Origin: Alphaproteobacteria bacterium
GTDB lineage: Bacteria; Pseudomonadota; Alphaproteobacteria; Caulobacterales; Parvularculaceae
Length of the DNA: 64,000 nucleotides
NCBI GenBank assembly: GCA_016125455.1
Contig: WGLS01000004.1
Location: 1 to 64,000 of the forward strand
Direction of reading: 5' to 3'
The position numbers and the translations under genes were made by a program. This document shows positions 55,964 to 64,000 of the stretch, in pieces (positions within the stretch are counted from its first letter, which is position 1; each line of letters begins with the position of its first letter). Under the pieces are notes generated by a model. It searched no databases. It was not told where the DNA came from and saw nothing but the letters and a program-made list of their open reading frames with translations.

Positions 55964-57427
55964 TCAGGTCAAACCGAAGTCCGCCATCACGGCTCGCGCC
56001 GCTGTGAGCCCCGACAATGCCGCCATCGGCAGTCCGGAACCCGGATGGACGCTCCCGCCGGCGCAATAGAGCCGGCGCGCCTTGATCCGCACGCCTCGCC
56101 GCCGGAAAGGCGCGGTCCATCCATGGCTCGGCGGACCGAAAAGCGCGCCACCCGTCCGTGGATACCGTTCCGCGAATGTCGCCGGCGAATTCGACGTCGT
56201 CGAATGGGGCGAGGGATTCAGCGAAACGCCGCAACTGGAGATCCGGCGAAATGCGTTGTCCCGACATTGTTCAAGCTCCTCGTTCTCGTACGTTCGAACG
56301 TCGCCGTTTGACGGCGCGTTGATCAGGCAGAAAAAGCGCTCTTCGCCCGGCGGATCGTCCCCGGCGAACCGATCCGGAGCGAACAGGTAGGTCGTCGGGT
56401 CTTCTGGCGGCGCGCCCTCGTCGAATACCGCCTCGAACTCCTTGGCGTAGTCATCGGAGAAAAAAACATTGTGGGTCGAAAGCGCGCCGCGGGGCGCGGC
56501 GCCAAGAAACGACCACGTCATGGCGGATTGGCTTCGCTGAAGCGGTTTGGCGGCGCTTATCGCGGCGGCGTCGCCGGTGAAGACGATGGCGGACGCTTTA
56601 TGGCGCTCGCCGCCTTCGCCGATTACCGTGGCGTCGTCGCTCTGGGTGTCGCCAAGCCTCACGTCTGAGGAGTAGCGGAAATCCGCGCCGTTCCGCACCG
56701 CCTGCGCCTCAAACGCGTGCGCCAGCGCGGGCATGCCCCCATCGATTGACCAGACGCCTTGCTGTTCGACATAGGCGATGAGTTTGAGGGTCGATGACGC
56801 CCTGAATGGCGATGAGCCGCAATACGTCGCATACCTTGCGAAAAGCTGGCGTAGCCTTGGGTCGCGAAACCGCCGCACGAGCGAACGCCAATATGTTGTA
56901 TAGGGATCAAGTTGCAACAGCCCGATTGGCGATGCGCCAAGCATCATGCGGACGAAAGACGGAGAATCCAGGCGAAGGAAAGGTTCATAAAGCGTGCGCC
57001 AGGTCCGAGCCGCATCTTGCAGGAACGCGACATAGGCGTCGGCGTCGCGAGGGCCGCTGAATTCACGAATCGATTGAACGCTTGCATCGACATCTGCGAA
57101 CAGGTCGAGCCGTTCGCCGCCTGTCCAGAAATGTCTGGCGAGAATGTCCAGCGGATGCAACGACAGGGCGCTGTCGAGATCGCCGCCCGCGGCGGCGAAC
57201 GCCTCCGCAAAAATAGATCTCATCGTAAAGACGGTCGGTCCGGTGTCGACTTCCCGATTGCCGACCCGTTCGGCTCGAATCTTGCCGCCGCAGTGCGGCG
57301 CGCGTTCATGCACGGTCACGTTCGCATGCCGCGACAGTATCGCAGCGGCTACAAGCCCGGAAATTCCGGCCCCGACGACGATAAAGCTCTGTTTCTCGTC
57401 CGTGCTAACGCGCATGGCGGGGCCCAT
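55964..57427 (-). CDS. Hydroxyneurosporene / methoxyneurosporene desaturase
   Basis: A 487-residue FAD-dependent carotenoid desaturase. The nucleotide-binding motif FIVVGAGISGLVAAAILSRH is at the N-terminus, followed by VHERAPHCGGKIRAE and, near the end, LYCAGGSVHPGSGLPMAALSGLTAARAV, the CrtD/CrtI signature. It introduces the 3,4 double bond after CrtC hydration. The ATG at 57427 has an AAAGGAG site. It diverges from crtE across a region with a PpsR box, and CrtC is translated from the overlapping frame. Confidence 0.93.
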   Translation of the reverse strand: MGPAMRVSTDEKQSFIVVGAGISGLVAAAILSRHANVTVHERAPHCGGKIRAERVGNREVDTGPTVFTMRSIFAEAFAAAGGDLDSALSLHPLDILARHFWTGGERLDLFADVDASVQSIREFSGPRDADAYVAFLQDAARTWRTLYEPFLRLDSPSFVRMMLGASPIGLLQLDPYTTYWRSLVRRFRDPRLRQLFARYATYCGSSPFRASSTLKLIAYVEQQGVWSIDGGMPALAHAFEAQAVRNGADFRYSSDVRLGDTQSDDATVIGEGGERHKASAIVFTGDAAAISAAKPLQRSQSAMTWSFLGAAPRGALSTHNVFFSDDYAKEFEAVFDEGAPPEDPTTYLFAPDRFAGDDPPGEERFFCLINAPSNGDVRTYENEELEQCRDNAFRRISSCGVSLNPSPHSTTSNSPATFAERYPRTGGALFGPPSHGWTAPFRRRGVRIKARRLYCAGGSVHPGSGLPMAALSGLTAARAVMADFGLT

Positions 57428-57523
57428 TCGTCTCCTTTCGTTGCGCTGCGTCGCGGGCAGCGCGCCGCGGCAGGTCAGAACCCCGCAAGCGGCCGGGTGG
57501 AGCATCGCTCCCATCAACAAAAA

Positions 57524-57563
57524 TGTCCAAGCAAATTGACACGACACAATGTCACCCTAGAAT
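57524..57563 (+). promoter_or_regulatory. crtE promoter overlapped by PpsR box
   Basis: TGTCCAAGCAAATTGACA (57524-57541) is an exact TGT-N12-ACA PpsR site. Its right half contains TTGACA (57536-57541), which with TAGAAT at 57558-57563 and a 16-bp spacer makes a good sigma-70 promoter toward crtE. The site also lies 97 bp before crtD, so it can control both directions. Confidence 0.75.
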
Positions 57564-57581
57564 GTCAAATCAGGAGCCGCC

Positions 57582-58493
57582 ATGAACGCTGCCGAACTGA
57601 TCGAAAAAGGCCTGGAGCGCGCCTTCGACCGCGCCGCGGAAGCGAGGTCGTCCCGGGACGAACCATCGACAGTTTGCCCCGGCATGCTCGCGGATGCTCT
57701 GCGATATGCGATTTTCGCCGGCGGTGCGCGCGTGCGACCAAAGCTTTGCCTCGCTGTCGCCGGCGCTTCCGCCGGGCCTGACTTGTGTGAAAAGGCGGTC
57801 GGAGTCGCTGCGGCGATCGAGCTGATCCACTGCGCTTCGCTCGTTCATGATGACCTTCCTTGCTTTGACGATGCGGACATCCGGCGTGGCGCCCCATCGC
57901 TGCATTGCGCATTTTCCGAATCGATGGCGGTGTTGGTCGGCGATGCGCTGATTGTCATGGCGTTTGATGCGGTCGGACGGGAATACGGCGATGATCCTGC
58001 GATTGGCATGAAGCTGGTGCGTGTCGTGGCCCGGTCCGCCGGCCCCCCGGCCGGTATCGTTTCCGGCCAGGCCTGGGAGGCGGAAGAGGCGATCGACCTG
58101 CGCGCCTACCATAGGTCAAAGACAGGCGCGCTGTTCGTTGCGGCCTGCGAAGCAGGGGCGATCTGCGTTGGCGGCGATCCTTCGCCATGGCGGATGCTTG
58201 GGCAGAGGCTTGGCGAGGCATATCAGGTTGCGGATGATATCCGGGACGTCGTCCTGCCAAGCGAACTGCTCGGCAAGCCGGCAGGGGCGGATCAGCGCCA
58301 TCGTCGGCCAAGTTCAGTCAGTTTCTTCGGACTCCAGGGGGCCGTGGAGCATCTTGCCGCCCTCATTGACGACGCCGTTGAGGCCGTGCCGGAAAGTCCG
58401 GGTGCGGACGCATTGAGATCGCTCGTGATTGCCCAGGCTGATCGGTTGATGGCCCATGTCGAGCACCGGGAAACGCGTGAGCGCCGGGCTTGA
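57582..58493 (+). CDS. Geranylgeranyl diphosphate synthase
   Basis: A 303-residue prenyl transferase that supplies geranylgeranyl diphosphate for carotenoids and for the bacteriochlorophyll tail. The first Asp-rich motif is HDDLPCFDDADIRRG near residue 88; the second is VADDIRDVVLP. A CAGGAG ribosome site precedes the ATG. It is the first gene of the plus-strand unit crtE-crtF-bchC-X-Y-Z, and crtF starts at or just beyond its end. Confidence 0.94.
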   Translation: MNAAELIEKGLERAFDRAAEARSSRDEPSTVCPGMLADALRYAIFAGGARVRPKLCLAVAGASAGPDLCEKAVGVAAAIELIHCASLVHDDLPCFDDADIRRGAPSLHCAFSESMAVLVGDALIVMAFDAVGREYGDDPAIGMKLVRVVARSAGPPAGIVSGQAWEAEEAIDLRAYHRSKTGALFVAACEAGAICVGGDPSPWRMLGQRLGEAYQVADDIRDVVLPSELLGKPAGADQRHRRPSSVSFFGLQGAVEHLAALIDDAVEAVPESPGADALRSLVIAQADRLMAHVEHRETRERRA

Positions 58494-59643
58494 GGCGACG
58501 GACAAGACGCCCATGACGGGGTCGTCGCCTGCGACGATCGGCGAACGGATTTTCAATTTTCGCAATCGGATCCTCATGGATCCGCGGTTTCAGAGACATG
58601 CGCCGTCCCTGCCGTTTGGCGGCTGGATGACGCGCCGCCGCACCCGTCAACTGTTCGATGTCTGCGCCGGCTTTGTCTATTCTCAGGTGCTCGCAGCCTG
58701 CGTCGAACTAGATCTCTTTCGAAAGCTCGAGGCGGGCGCCGTCGACATTGATAGGCTGGCCGTTTCCTGCGGGCTTGGCGAGGCGGCGATGCGGCGACTT
58801 TGCCTCGCGGCGCAATCGCTCGATCTGCTGGAAAGTCGACCGGAGGGCCGATTTGGGCTCGGCCAGCAGGGCGCGGCGCTGCTTGGCAACCCCTCCGTAT
58901 TCGCCATGATCCGTCATCATTCGATGCTTTATGCAGACCTCGTTGAGCCGGTCGAGATGCTGCGCCGCAAAAGAGGCGATACGAGGCTTGGGGATTACTG
59001 GGCCTATGCAGGGGCGAACGACGACAAGGCGTCGCTCTCGCCTGCGCGCACTGAGAGTTATTCCGGATTGATGGCGGATACGCAGGCGTTCATCGCCGAA
59101 GAGGTGATTCGCGCCTATCCTTTTAGTCGTCATCGACAGGTGCTTGATGTTGGCGGCGGTCTCGGCGTTTTTGTTTCAGCGCTGTTGAAATCCCACGCCA
59201 ACATATCCGCGACGGTCTTTGATCTGCCTGGCGTCGTCGGCGCCGCGGCCGACCGATTCGTCCGCGACGGGGTCGAATCCCGCGCGCGCGTCCAAGGCGG
59301 CGACTTTTACGCAGATCCCTTGCCCAAGGGCGCGGACCTCATTTCGCTTGTGCGTATTCTCCATGATCATGACGACGCTCAGGCGCGGGCACTTATTTGC
59401 GCCGCGAGCGATGCGTTGCCGGCGGGCGGGCGGATCCTGATTGCCGAACCTATGGCTGGCACACGCGGCGCCCGCGCTATGGGTGACGGATATTTCGGCA
59501 TTTATCTCTGGGCAATGGGGTCAGGCCGGCCACGGACAAAATCCGAGCTGCGCGACATGCTGCAGGCCGCCGGATTTCGGCGCGTTCGCGAGTGCGGAAC
59601 GCGGCAGCCGCTGCTGGTTCGCGTGCTCGTCGCTGAAAAATAA
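58456..59643 (+). CDS. Hydroxyneurosporene/demethylspheroidene O-methyltransferase
   Basis: A SAM-dependent methyltransferase that methylates the carotenoid 1-hydroxyl group made by CrtC. Residues 55-140 form the dimerisation/winged-helix part (RQLFDVCAGFVYSQVLAACVELDLF). The SAM-binding motif is QVLDVGGGLGVFVSALLKSH near residue 233, followed by LVRILHDHDD. The start is either the ATG at 58456, 38 bp inside crtE (395 residues, used here), or the ATG at 58513, 20 bp after the crtE stop (376 residues). No strong ribosome site decides between them. Confidence 0.9.
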   Translation: MSSTGKRVSAGLEATDKTPMTGSSPATIGERIFNFRNRILMDPRFQRHAPSLPFGGWMTRRRTRQLFDVCAGFVYSQVLAACVELDLFRKLEAGAVDIDRLAVSCGLGEAAMRRLCLAAQSLDLLESRPEGRFGLGQQGAALLGNPSVFAMIRHHSMLYADLVEPVEMLRRKRGDTRLGDYWAYAGANDDKASLSPARTESYSGLMADTQAFIAEEVIRAYPFSRHRQVLDVGGGLGVFVSALLKSHANISATVFDLPGVVGAAADRFVRDGVESRARVQGGDFYADPLPKGADLISLVRILHDHDDAQARALICAASDALPAGGRILIAEPMAGTRGARAMGDGYFGIYLWAMGSGRPRTKSELRDMLQAAGFRRVRECGTRQPLLVRVLVAEK

Positions 59644-59666
59644 AGCTGCGTCGCGCTTGAAACCAA

Positions 59667-59698
59667 TTGACATGGCAATGTGTCAACTTAAAGTGACA
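59667..59698 (+). promoter_or_regulatory. PpsR box and promoter region of bchC
   Basis: TGTCAACTTAAAGTGACA (59681-59698) is an exact and highly symmetric TGT-N12-ACA site. TTGACA at 59667 gives a possible -35 box and pairs with TGTCAA at 59681-59686 to form a second, interleaved inverted repeat with an 8-bp spacer. The start of bchC is about 48 bp downstream. Confidence 0.75.
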
Positions 59699-59745
59699 GA
59701 TTGAGGCGTCCGCACAGAATGACGACGCCTGGAGGAGGAGCGACG

Positions 59746-60696
59746 ATGGAGACCCTGTCCGCTCGAGCTGTTGTTTTCGACGAGCCACGACATCTGAAAC
59801 TCGCGCGATTGGAACTATCCGATCCGCAGCCGGGCGATGTCGTCGTCGAAACCGAATTCAGCGGCGTCAGCACAGGCACCGAACGGCTCCTTTGGTCGGG
59901 CGACATGCCGTTTTTTCCGGGTCTGTCCTATCCGCTTGTGCCGGGCTACGAGACTGTCGGCAGAGTGGTGCGTTCCGATGAGCGCCCGGACCTTGTTGGG
60001 CGGCGCGTCTTCGCCGGCGGCGCGCGTTGCTACAAAGCAGCAAGCGGACTGTTTGGCGCGACTGCCTCCCGTCTTGTTCTGCCTGCAGACAAAGTCATTC
60101 CTATCTCGTTTGAGAATGACGACGAGGCGGTCCTTCTGGCGCTAGCCGCAACGGCTTATCACGCGGTCGCAGGTTCTGCGCCGCCAGAACTGATCGTAGG
60201 TCATGGCGTGCTCGGAAGATTGCTGGCGCGCATTTGCATTGCCCTCGGCGCGCCAACGCCGGTTGTCTGGGAGATAAATCCGGAACGTGGCGACGCGGAC
60301 GGGTACCCGGTTATCGAGCCGGAACTTGATGGTCGCGTCGATTATGCCCGCATCTGCGACGTCAGCGGCGACCCGACCATTCTTGACAAGCTTATCGCGG
60401 CGCTCGCGCCCGGCGGCGAGATCACGCTGGCCGGCTTCTATTCGAAGCCGCTCGGATTCGCATTTCCGCCCGCGTTCATGAAGGAAGCGCGGATCCGCGT
60501 CGCCGCTGAATGGAAGCCGCAGGATCTTGCGGCGGTCGTCGGCCTGATTGACGCTGGCAAGCTCAGTCTCGGCGGTCTCATCACGCACCGGTTCGATCCG
60601 GCGGATGCGGAAGAAGCCTACCGGGTCGCATTTGAAGACCCGGCCTGCCTTAAATTGGTCCTTGATTGGAGAAAGCGCGATGTCCGCACCATTTGA
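59746..60696 (+). CDS. 3-hydroxyethyl bacteriochlorophyllide a dehydrogenase
   Basis: A 316-residue MDR-like oxidoreductase that oxidises the C3 hydroxyethyl group to acetyl in the last ring step of bacteriochlorophyll a. Recognisable parts are TEFSGVSTGTERLLWSGDMP, YPLVPGYETVGRVV and a shortened nucleotide-binding region (PPELIVGHGVLGRLLARICIALG). The ATG at 59746 has a strong GGAGGAGGAG site. It overlaps bchX by 17 bp. Confidence 0.94.
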   Translation: METLSARAVVFDEPRHLKLARLELSDPQPGDVVVETEFSGVSTGTERLLWSGDMPFFPGLSYPLVPGYETVGRVVRSDERPDLVGRRVFAGGARCYKAASGLFGATASRLVLPADKVIPISFENDDEAVLLALAATAYHAVAGSAPPELIVGHGVLGRLLARICIALGAPTPVVWEINPERGDADGYPVIEPELDGRVDYARICDVSGDPTILDKLIAALAPGGEITLAGFYSKPLGFAFPPAFMKEARIRVAAEWKPQDLAAVVGLIDAGKLSLGGLITHRFDPADAEEAYRVAFEDPACLKLVLDWRKRDVRTI

Positions 60697-61705
60697 CGAG
60701 AACCGCGCATCCGGCTCCGGGTGGTCGGATGACATGCGCAAGTCTCTGCAAGAAGAGGCCTCGCACGAGCCGGCGTCGGTTCCGAGCGGCGAGGTCAAGA
60801 AAGAAACCCAGATAATCGCGATTTATGGCAAAGGCGGAATTGGCAAGAGCTTCACGCTCGCCAACCTCAGCTACATGATGGCCCAGCAAGGCAAGAAGGT
60901 CCTGCTGATTGGCTGCGATCCGAAAAGCGATACCACATCGCTGCTATTTGGCGGTCGCGCATGCCCGACGATCATCGACACGTCGACGAAGCGGAAGCTG
61001 TCGGGCGAGGAGGTCACGATCTCGGACGTTTGCTTCAAGCGCGACGGCGTCTTCGCAATGGAGCTTGGAGGGCCGGAGGTTGGCCGCGGCTGCGGCGGAC
61101 GCGGCATCATTCACGGCTTCGAACTTCTCGAAAAGCTCGGCTTTCATGACTGGGACTTCGACTATGTTCTGCTCGACTTTCTCGGTGACGTCGTATGCGG
61201 AGGGTTTGGCCTGCCGATCGCTCGCGACATGTGCCAGAAGGTGATCGTCGTCGCATCGAACGATCTCCAGTCTCTCTATGTGGCGAACAATGTCTGTTCA
61301 GCGGTTGAATACTTCCGCAAGCTCGGCGGCAATGTCGGCGTCGCTGGCATGGTCGTGAACAAGGATGACGGCACCGGCGAAGCAAAGGCGTTTGCCGAAG
61401 CGGCCGGCATTCCATTGTTGTCGGCAATTCCCGCGGACGACGACATTCGTCGCAAGAGCGCAAATTACCAGATTGTAGGTCGTCCTGGCGATCGCTGGGG
61501 ACCAATGTTCGAGGAACTGGCGAAGAATGTTGGCGAAGCGCCGCCGGTGCGGCCTGCGCCCTTGTCGCAAGATGAGCTTCTTGGGCTCTTCTCGGCGTCC
61601 GAGACGGGTGCGGACTATCAGCTGCAGCCGGCGACGGATGCGGACCTGCGCGGCAAGGATGTCGCGACGCCAAAATCGCTCGAAATCGTATACGAGGAGA
61701 TTTGA
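60680..61705 (+). CDS. Chlorophyllide a reductase, iron protein subunit
   Basis: A 341-residue NifH/BchL-like ATPase that donates electrons to BchY-BchZ for reduction of ring B. It has the P-loop [17 protein letters not shown] near residues 48-64 and cluster Cys in VGRGCGGRGI and [12 protein letters not shown]. An N-terminal extension of about 40 residues and a C-terminal tail distinguish it from BchL. The start overlaps the end of bchC, and bchY begins 6 bp after the stop. Confidence 0.96.
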   Translation: MSAPFDENRASGSGWSDDMRKSLQEEASHEPASVPSGEVKKETQIIAIYGKGGIGKSFTLANLSYMMAQQGKKVLLIGCDPKSDTTSLLFGGRACPTIIDTSTKRKLSGEEVTISDVCFKRDGVFAMELGGPEVGRGCGGRGIIHGFELLEKLGFHDWDFDYVLLDFLGDVVCGGFGLPIARDMCQKVIVVASNDLQSLYVANNVCSAVEYFRKLGGNVGVAGMVVNKDDGTGEAKAFAEAAGIPLLSAIPADDDIRRKSANYQIVGRPGDRWGPMFEELAKNVGEAPPVRPAPLSQDELLGLFSASETGADYQLQPATDADLRGKDVATPKSLEIVYEEI

Positions 61706-61711
61706 TCGCTT

Positions 61712-63310
61712 ATGGCGACGACGCGCGCACACCCGGAAAAAACAGAGACTGAAGTCGTCTACGATGAGACGGCCGAGGTCGATGTTGAATGCGGATCGGC
61801 TGCCGCGTCGCAGGGGCCGGAAGCGGGCGGGGGAGGTTGTCATGCCGGCGCCGCGGAGATGCTGCGGGCAGCGAAGAACGCAGGCAAGAGCGAGCTCCTC
61901 GATCAGTACGCCAAGGATTACCCACAGGGACCGCACGACCAGCCACAGAGCATGTGTCCGGCGTTTGGATCGCTGCGTGTGGGGCTCAGGATGAAACGCA
62001 CGGCGACAATCCTGTCCGGCTCCGCCTGCTGCGTATATGGTTTGACCTTTACGTCCCATTTCTACGGCGCCAAGCGCTCCGTCGGCTACGTGCCGTTCAA
62101 TTCCGAGACGCTTGTCACCGGCAAGCTGTTCGAAGACATTCGCGACGCCGTTCACGCGATGGCTGATCCGGCCAAGTATGACGCCATTGTCGTTACCAAT
62201 CTTTGCGTCCCGACAGCCTCGGGCGTCCCGTTGCGTCTGCTGCCCAAGGAAATCAATGGCGTGCGGATTGTTGGCATTGACGTGCCAGGCTTCGGTGTGC
62301 CGACGCATGCCGAGGCGAAGGACGTGCTCGCTGGCGCCATGCTGCACTATGCCCGTGGAGAAGCCGAGGCGGGGCCGGTTCAACCTATGGCGAACCGTGC
62401 CGGCGACCGCCCGACGATCACGCTCCTCGGAGAAATGTTTCCGGCCGACCCTGTGGCAATTGGAATGTTGCTCGCGCCGCTGGGTCTTGCGGCGGGCCCC
62501 GTCGTGCCCACGCGTGAGTGGCGAGAGCTTTATGCGGCGCTCGATTGCGCGGCAGTCGCGGCGGTGCATCCCTTTTACGCATCGTCGATTCGAGAATTCC
62601 AGGCGGCGGGGCGACCCGTTGTCGGTTCGGCGCCGGTCGGCGTCGATGGAACGGCCGCGTGGCTGAGGTCGATCGGGACCGCCACAGGCGCGTCGGAAGC
62701 ATCAATTGGAGCCGCAATTGAACAGGCGGTCCGGCCGATCAAGGCAGCCCTTGAAGGCGCGCCGGTGAAAGGCCGAATCACCCTGTCCGGGTACGAAGGG
62801 TCGGAACTTCTGGTTGCGCGCCTGCTGATCGAGAGCGGCGCCGACGTTCGTTACGTTGGCACCGCCTGCCCGAAGACGAAGTGGTCTGACGCGGACCGTG
62901 AATGGCTCGAATCGAAGGGCGTTGAGGTGAGATTTCGCGCCTCGCTTGAACAGGACCTTGCGGCGCTTGAGGCCTTTGAGCCGGACCTCGCCATCGGAAC
63001 GACGCCTGTCGTTCAGAAGGCGAAGCAGAAAGCGACTCCGGCCCTGTACTTCACCAACCTGATTTCCGCCCGACCGTTGATGGGCGCTGCGGGCGCCGGG
63101 TCGCTCGCCCAGGTCGTCAATGCTGCCATTCAGGGGAAAGAGCGGTTCGAGACTATGCGCGACTTCTTCGAGGGCGTTGGCGCAGGCGATACGGCGGGCG
63201 TCTGGCAAGGCGACCCTGTGGTGAATGACAGCTTCCGCCAGAAGCAACGCCGCAAACTCGAAATCGACGCCAAGCGTCGTGCGGATCTGGAGGCGCCAGT
63301 AGGATGCTGA
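61712..63310 (+). CDS. Chlorophyllide a reductase subunit Y
   Basis: A 532-residue NifD-like subunit of chlorophyllide a reductase. Cys residues likely to bind the 4Fe-4S cluster are in [35 protein letters not shown] and [14 protein letters not shown]. The first 50 residues are a variable Gly/Ala-rich stretch. The stop overlaps the bchZ start (ATGCTGA). The complex reduces the C7-C8 bond to give the bacteriochlorin ring. Confidence 0.96.
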   Translation: MATTRAHPEKTETEVVYDETAEVDVECGSAAASQGPEAGGGGCHAGAAEMLRAAKNAGKSELLDQYAKDYPQGPHDQPQSMCPAFGSLRVGLRMKRTATILSGSACCVYGLTFTSHFYGAKRSVGYVPFNSETLVTGKLFEDIRDAVHAMADPAKYDAIVVTNLCVPTASGVPLRLLPKEINGVRIVGIDVPGFGVPTHAEAKDVLAGAMLHYARGEAEAGPVQPMANRAGDRPTITLLGEMFPADPVAIGMLLAPLGLAAGPVVPTREWRELYAALDCAAVAAVHPFYASSIREFQAAGRPVVGSAPVGVDGTAAWLRSIGTATGASEASIGAAIEQAVRPIKAALEGAPVKGRITLSGYEGSELLVARLLIESGADVRYVGTACPKTKWSDADREWLESKGVEVRFRASLEQDLAALEAFEPDLAIGTTPVVQKAKQKATPALYFTNLISARPLMGAAGAGSLAQVVNAAIQGKERFETMRDFFEGVGAGDTAGVWQGDPVVNDSFRQKQRRKLEIDAKRRADLEAPVGC

Positions 63311-64000
63311 TTCAGGATCATGATCGCGCTGGCGGCTATTGGGGCTCTGTATACGTCTTTACGGCCGTAAAAGGGCTTCAAGTTGTCATTGATGGGCCAG
63401 TTGGCTGTGAGAATTTGCCGGTCACGTCGGTCCTTCATTATACGGACGCTTTGCCGCCGCACGAACTCCCGATCGTGGTGACGGGACTCGGCGAGGAAGA
63501 GCTAGGCAAAGAGGGAACAGAAGGCGCAATGAAGCGCGCCCGCGCATCCCTCGACCCCGAACTGCCGGCGGTCGTCGTAACGGGATCGATCGCCGAAATG
63601 ATCGGCGGCGGCGTCACGCCGGAAGGCTCCAATATTCAGCGCTTCCTGCCGCGGACGATTGATGAAGACCAATGGCAGAGCGCAGACCGCGCCTTGCTTT
63701 GGCTCTGGACGGAATATGGCCAGACCAAAGGCCGCAACCCGCGAGCAAGAAAGCGTGAAGCCGGCGACAAGCCGAAGGTCAACATCATCGGTCCGGCGTA
63801 TGGCATGTTCAACATGCCATCCGATCTCGCGGAGATTTGCCGACTGGTCGAAGGTCTCGGCGCGGAAGTGAACATGACGTTCCCGCTCGGCAGCCATATT
63901 GCGGATGTTCGCCGGCTGATCGATGCCGACGTCAACATCTGCATGTACCGGGAATATGGCCGGGCGCTTTGCGAGGCTTTGGGCAAGCCATACCTGCAGG
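63304..64000 (+). CDS. Chlorophyllide a reductase subunit Z (partial, runs off the window)
   Basis: The first 232 codons of bchZ, the NifK-like partner of BchY. The start is the ATG at 63304, seven bases inside bchY. The region [39 protein letters not shown] with its cluster Cys is diagnostic, followed by [12 protein letters not shown]. The frame is open to the last base; the full protein is normally close to 490 residues. By synteny the puf operon would be expected next. Confidence 0.95.
   Translation, partial: MLIQDHDRAGGYWGSVYVFTAVKGLQVVIDGPVGCENLPVTSVLHYTDALPPHELPIVVTGLGEEELGKEGTEGAMKRARASLDPELPAVVVTGSIAEMIGGGVTPEGSNIQRFLPRTIDEDQWQSADRALLWLWTEYGQTKGRNPRARKREAGDKPKVNIIGPAYGMFNMPSDLAEICRLVEGLGAEVNMTFPLGSHIADVRRLIDADVNICMYREYGRALCEALGKPYLQ

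Overview
The window comes from a GC-rich alphaproteobacterium that carries a bacteriochlorophyll-a photosynthesis gene cluster. The evidence is the gene set: puhABCE, lhaA, the bch genes F N B H L M, G P I D O and C X Y Z, crtCDEF, acsF, hemA, and the ppsR/ppaA/AppA-like regulators. The presence of acsF, the oxygen-dependent cyclase, points to an aerobic anoxygenic phototroph. The family-level assignment is open; a Hyphomonadales/Parvularculales/Caulobacterales relative is a guess from the accessory genes.

Left part, 1-25.2 kb (accessory). Positions 483-4109 hold a small redox/aromatic-compound block: an AhpD-like protein, a LigB/DODA dioxygenase, a SnoaL-like protein and DoxX on the minus strand, with a divergent LysR regulator. 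Positions 4510-18276 form what looks like one 17-gene minus-strand operon: an AmpG-like MFS transporter, a DUF418 membrane protein, a double-NTF2 lipoprotein, a membrane-anchored cupin, a SnoaL-like lipoprotein, then twelve tandem paralogues. These paralogues are DUF6090-like single-pass membrane proteins, about 240 aa each, every one starting ATGATCCT with its ATGA overlapping the previous stop. Upstream lie a RidA gene and a large winged-helix/TolB-like/TPR regulator. The same three-heptamer pattern (CGTCAA direct repeats, spaced 16 and 11 bp) precedes both RidA and the operon and is a candidate operator. A dispersed direct repeat occurs at 6-310, 4234-4350 and 21301-21618. It brackets the redox block and the array block as separate modules. 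Positions 21609-25158 carry a beta-lactamase-like serine hydrolase, two small membrane proteins and a TetR regulator.

Right part, 25.3-64 kb (photosynthesis). The minus strand, read from 42.5 kb down to 25.3 kb, runs bchF-N-B-H-L-M, lhaA, puhA-B-C, a small orf, acsF, puhE, hemA, then an AppA-like BLUF photoreceptor. The plus strand runs ppaA-ppsR-bchG-MFS-bchP, a small membrane protein, an unusual lipoprotein cytochrome c with a long Ala/Asp/Glu linker, a strong terminator, bchI-D-O and a 51-residue membrane ORF. crtC-crtD (minus) diverge from crtE-F-bchC-X-Y-Z (plus); bchZ runs off the end, and by synteny the puf genes would follow. PpsR/CrtJ-type palindromes (TGT-N12-ACA or close variants) lie upstream of bchF, bchG, crtD/crtE and bchC. 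Together these genes make 5-aminolevulinate, insert Mg, close ring E, reduce and esterify the pigment, make spheroidene/spirilloxanthin-type carotenoids and assemble the reaction centre, under light, redox and cobalamin control.
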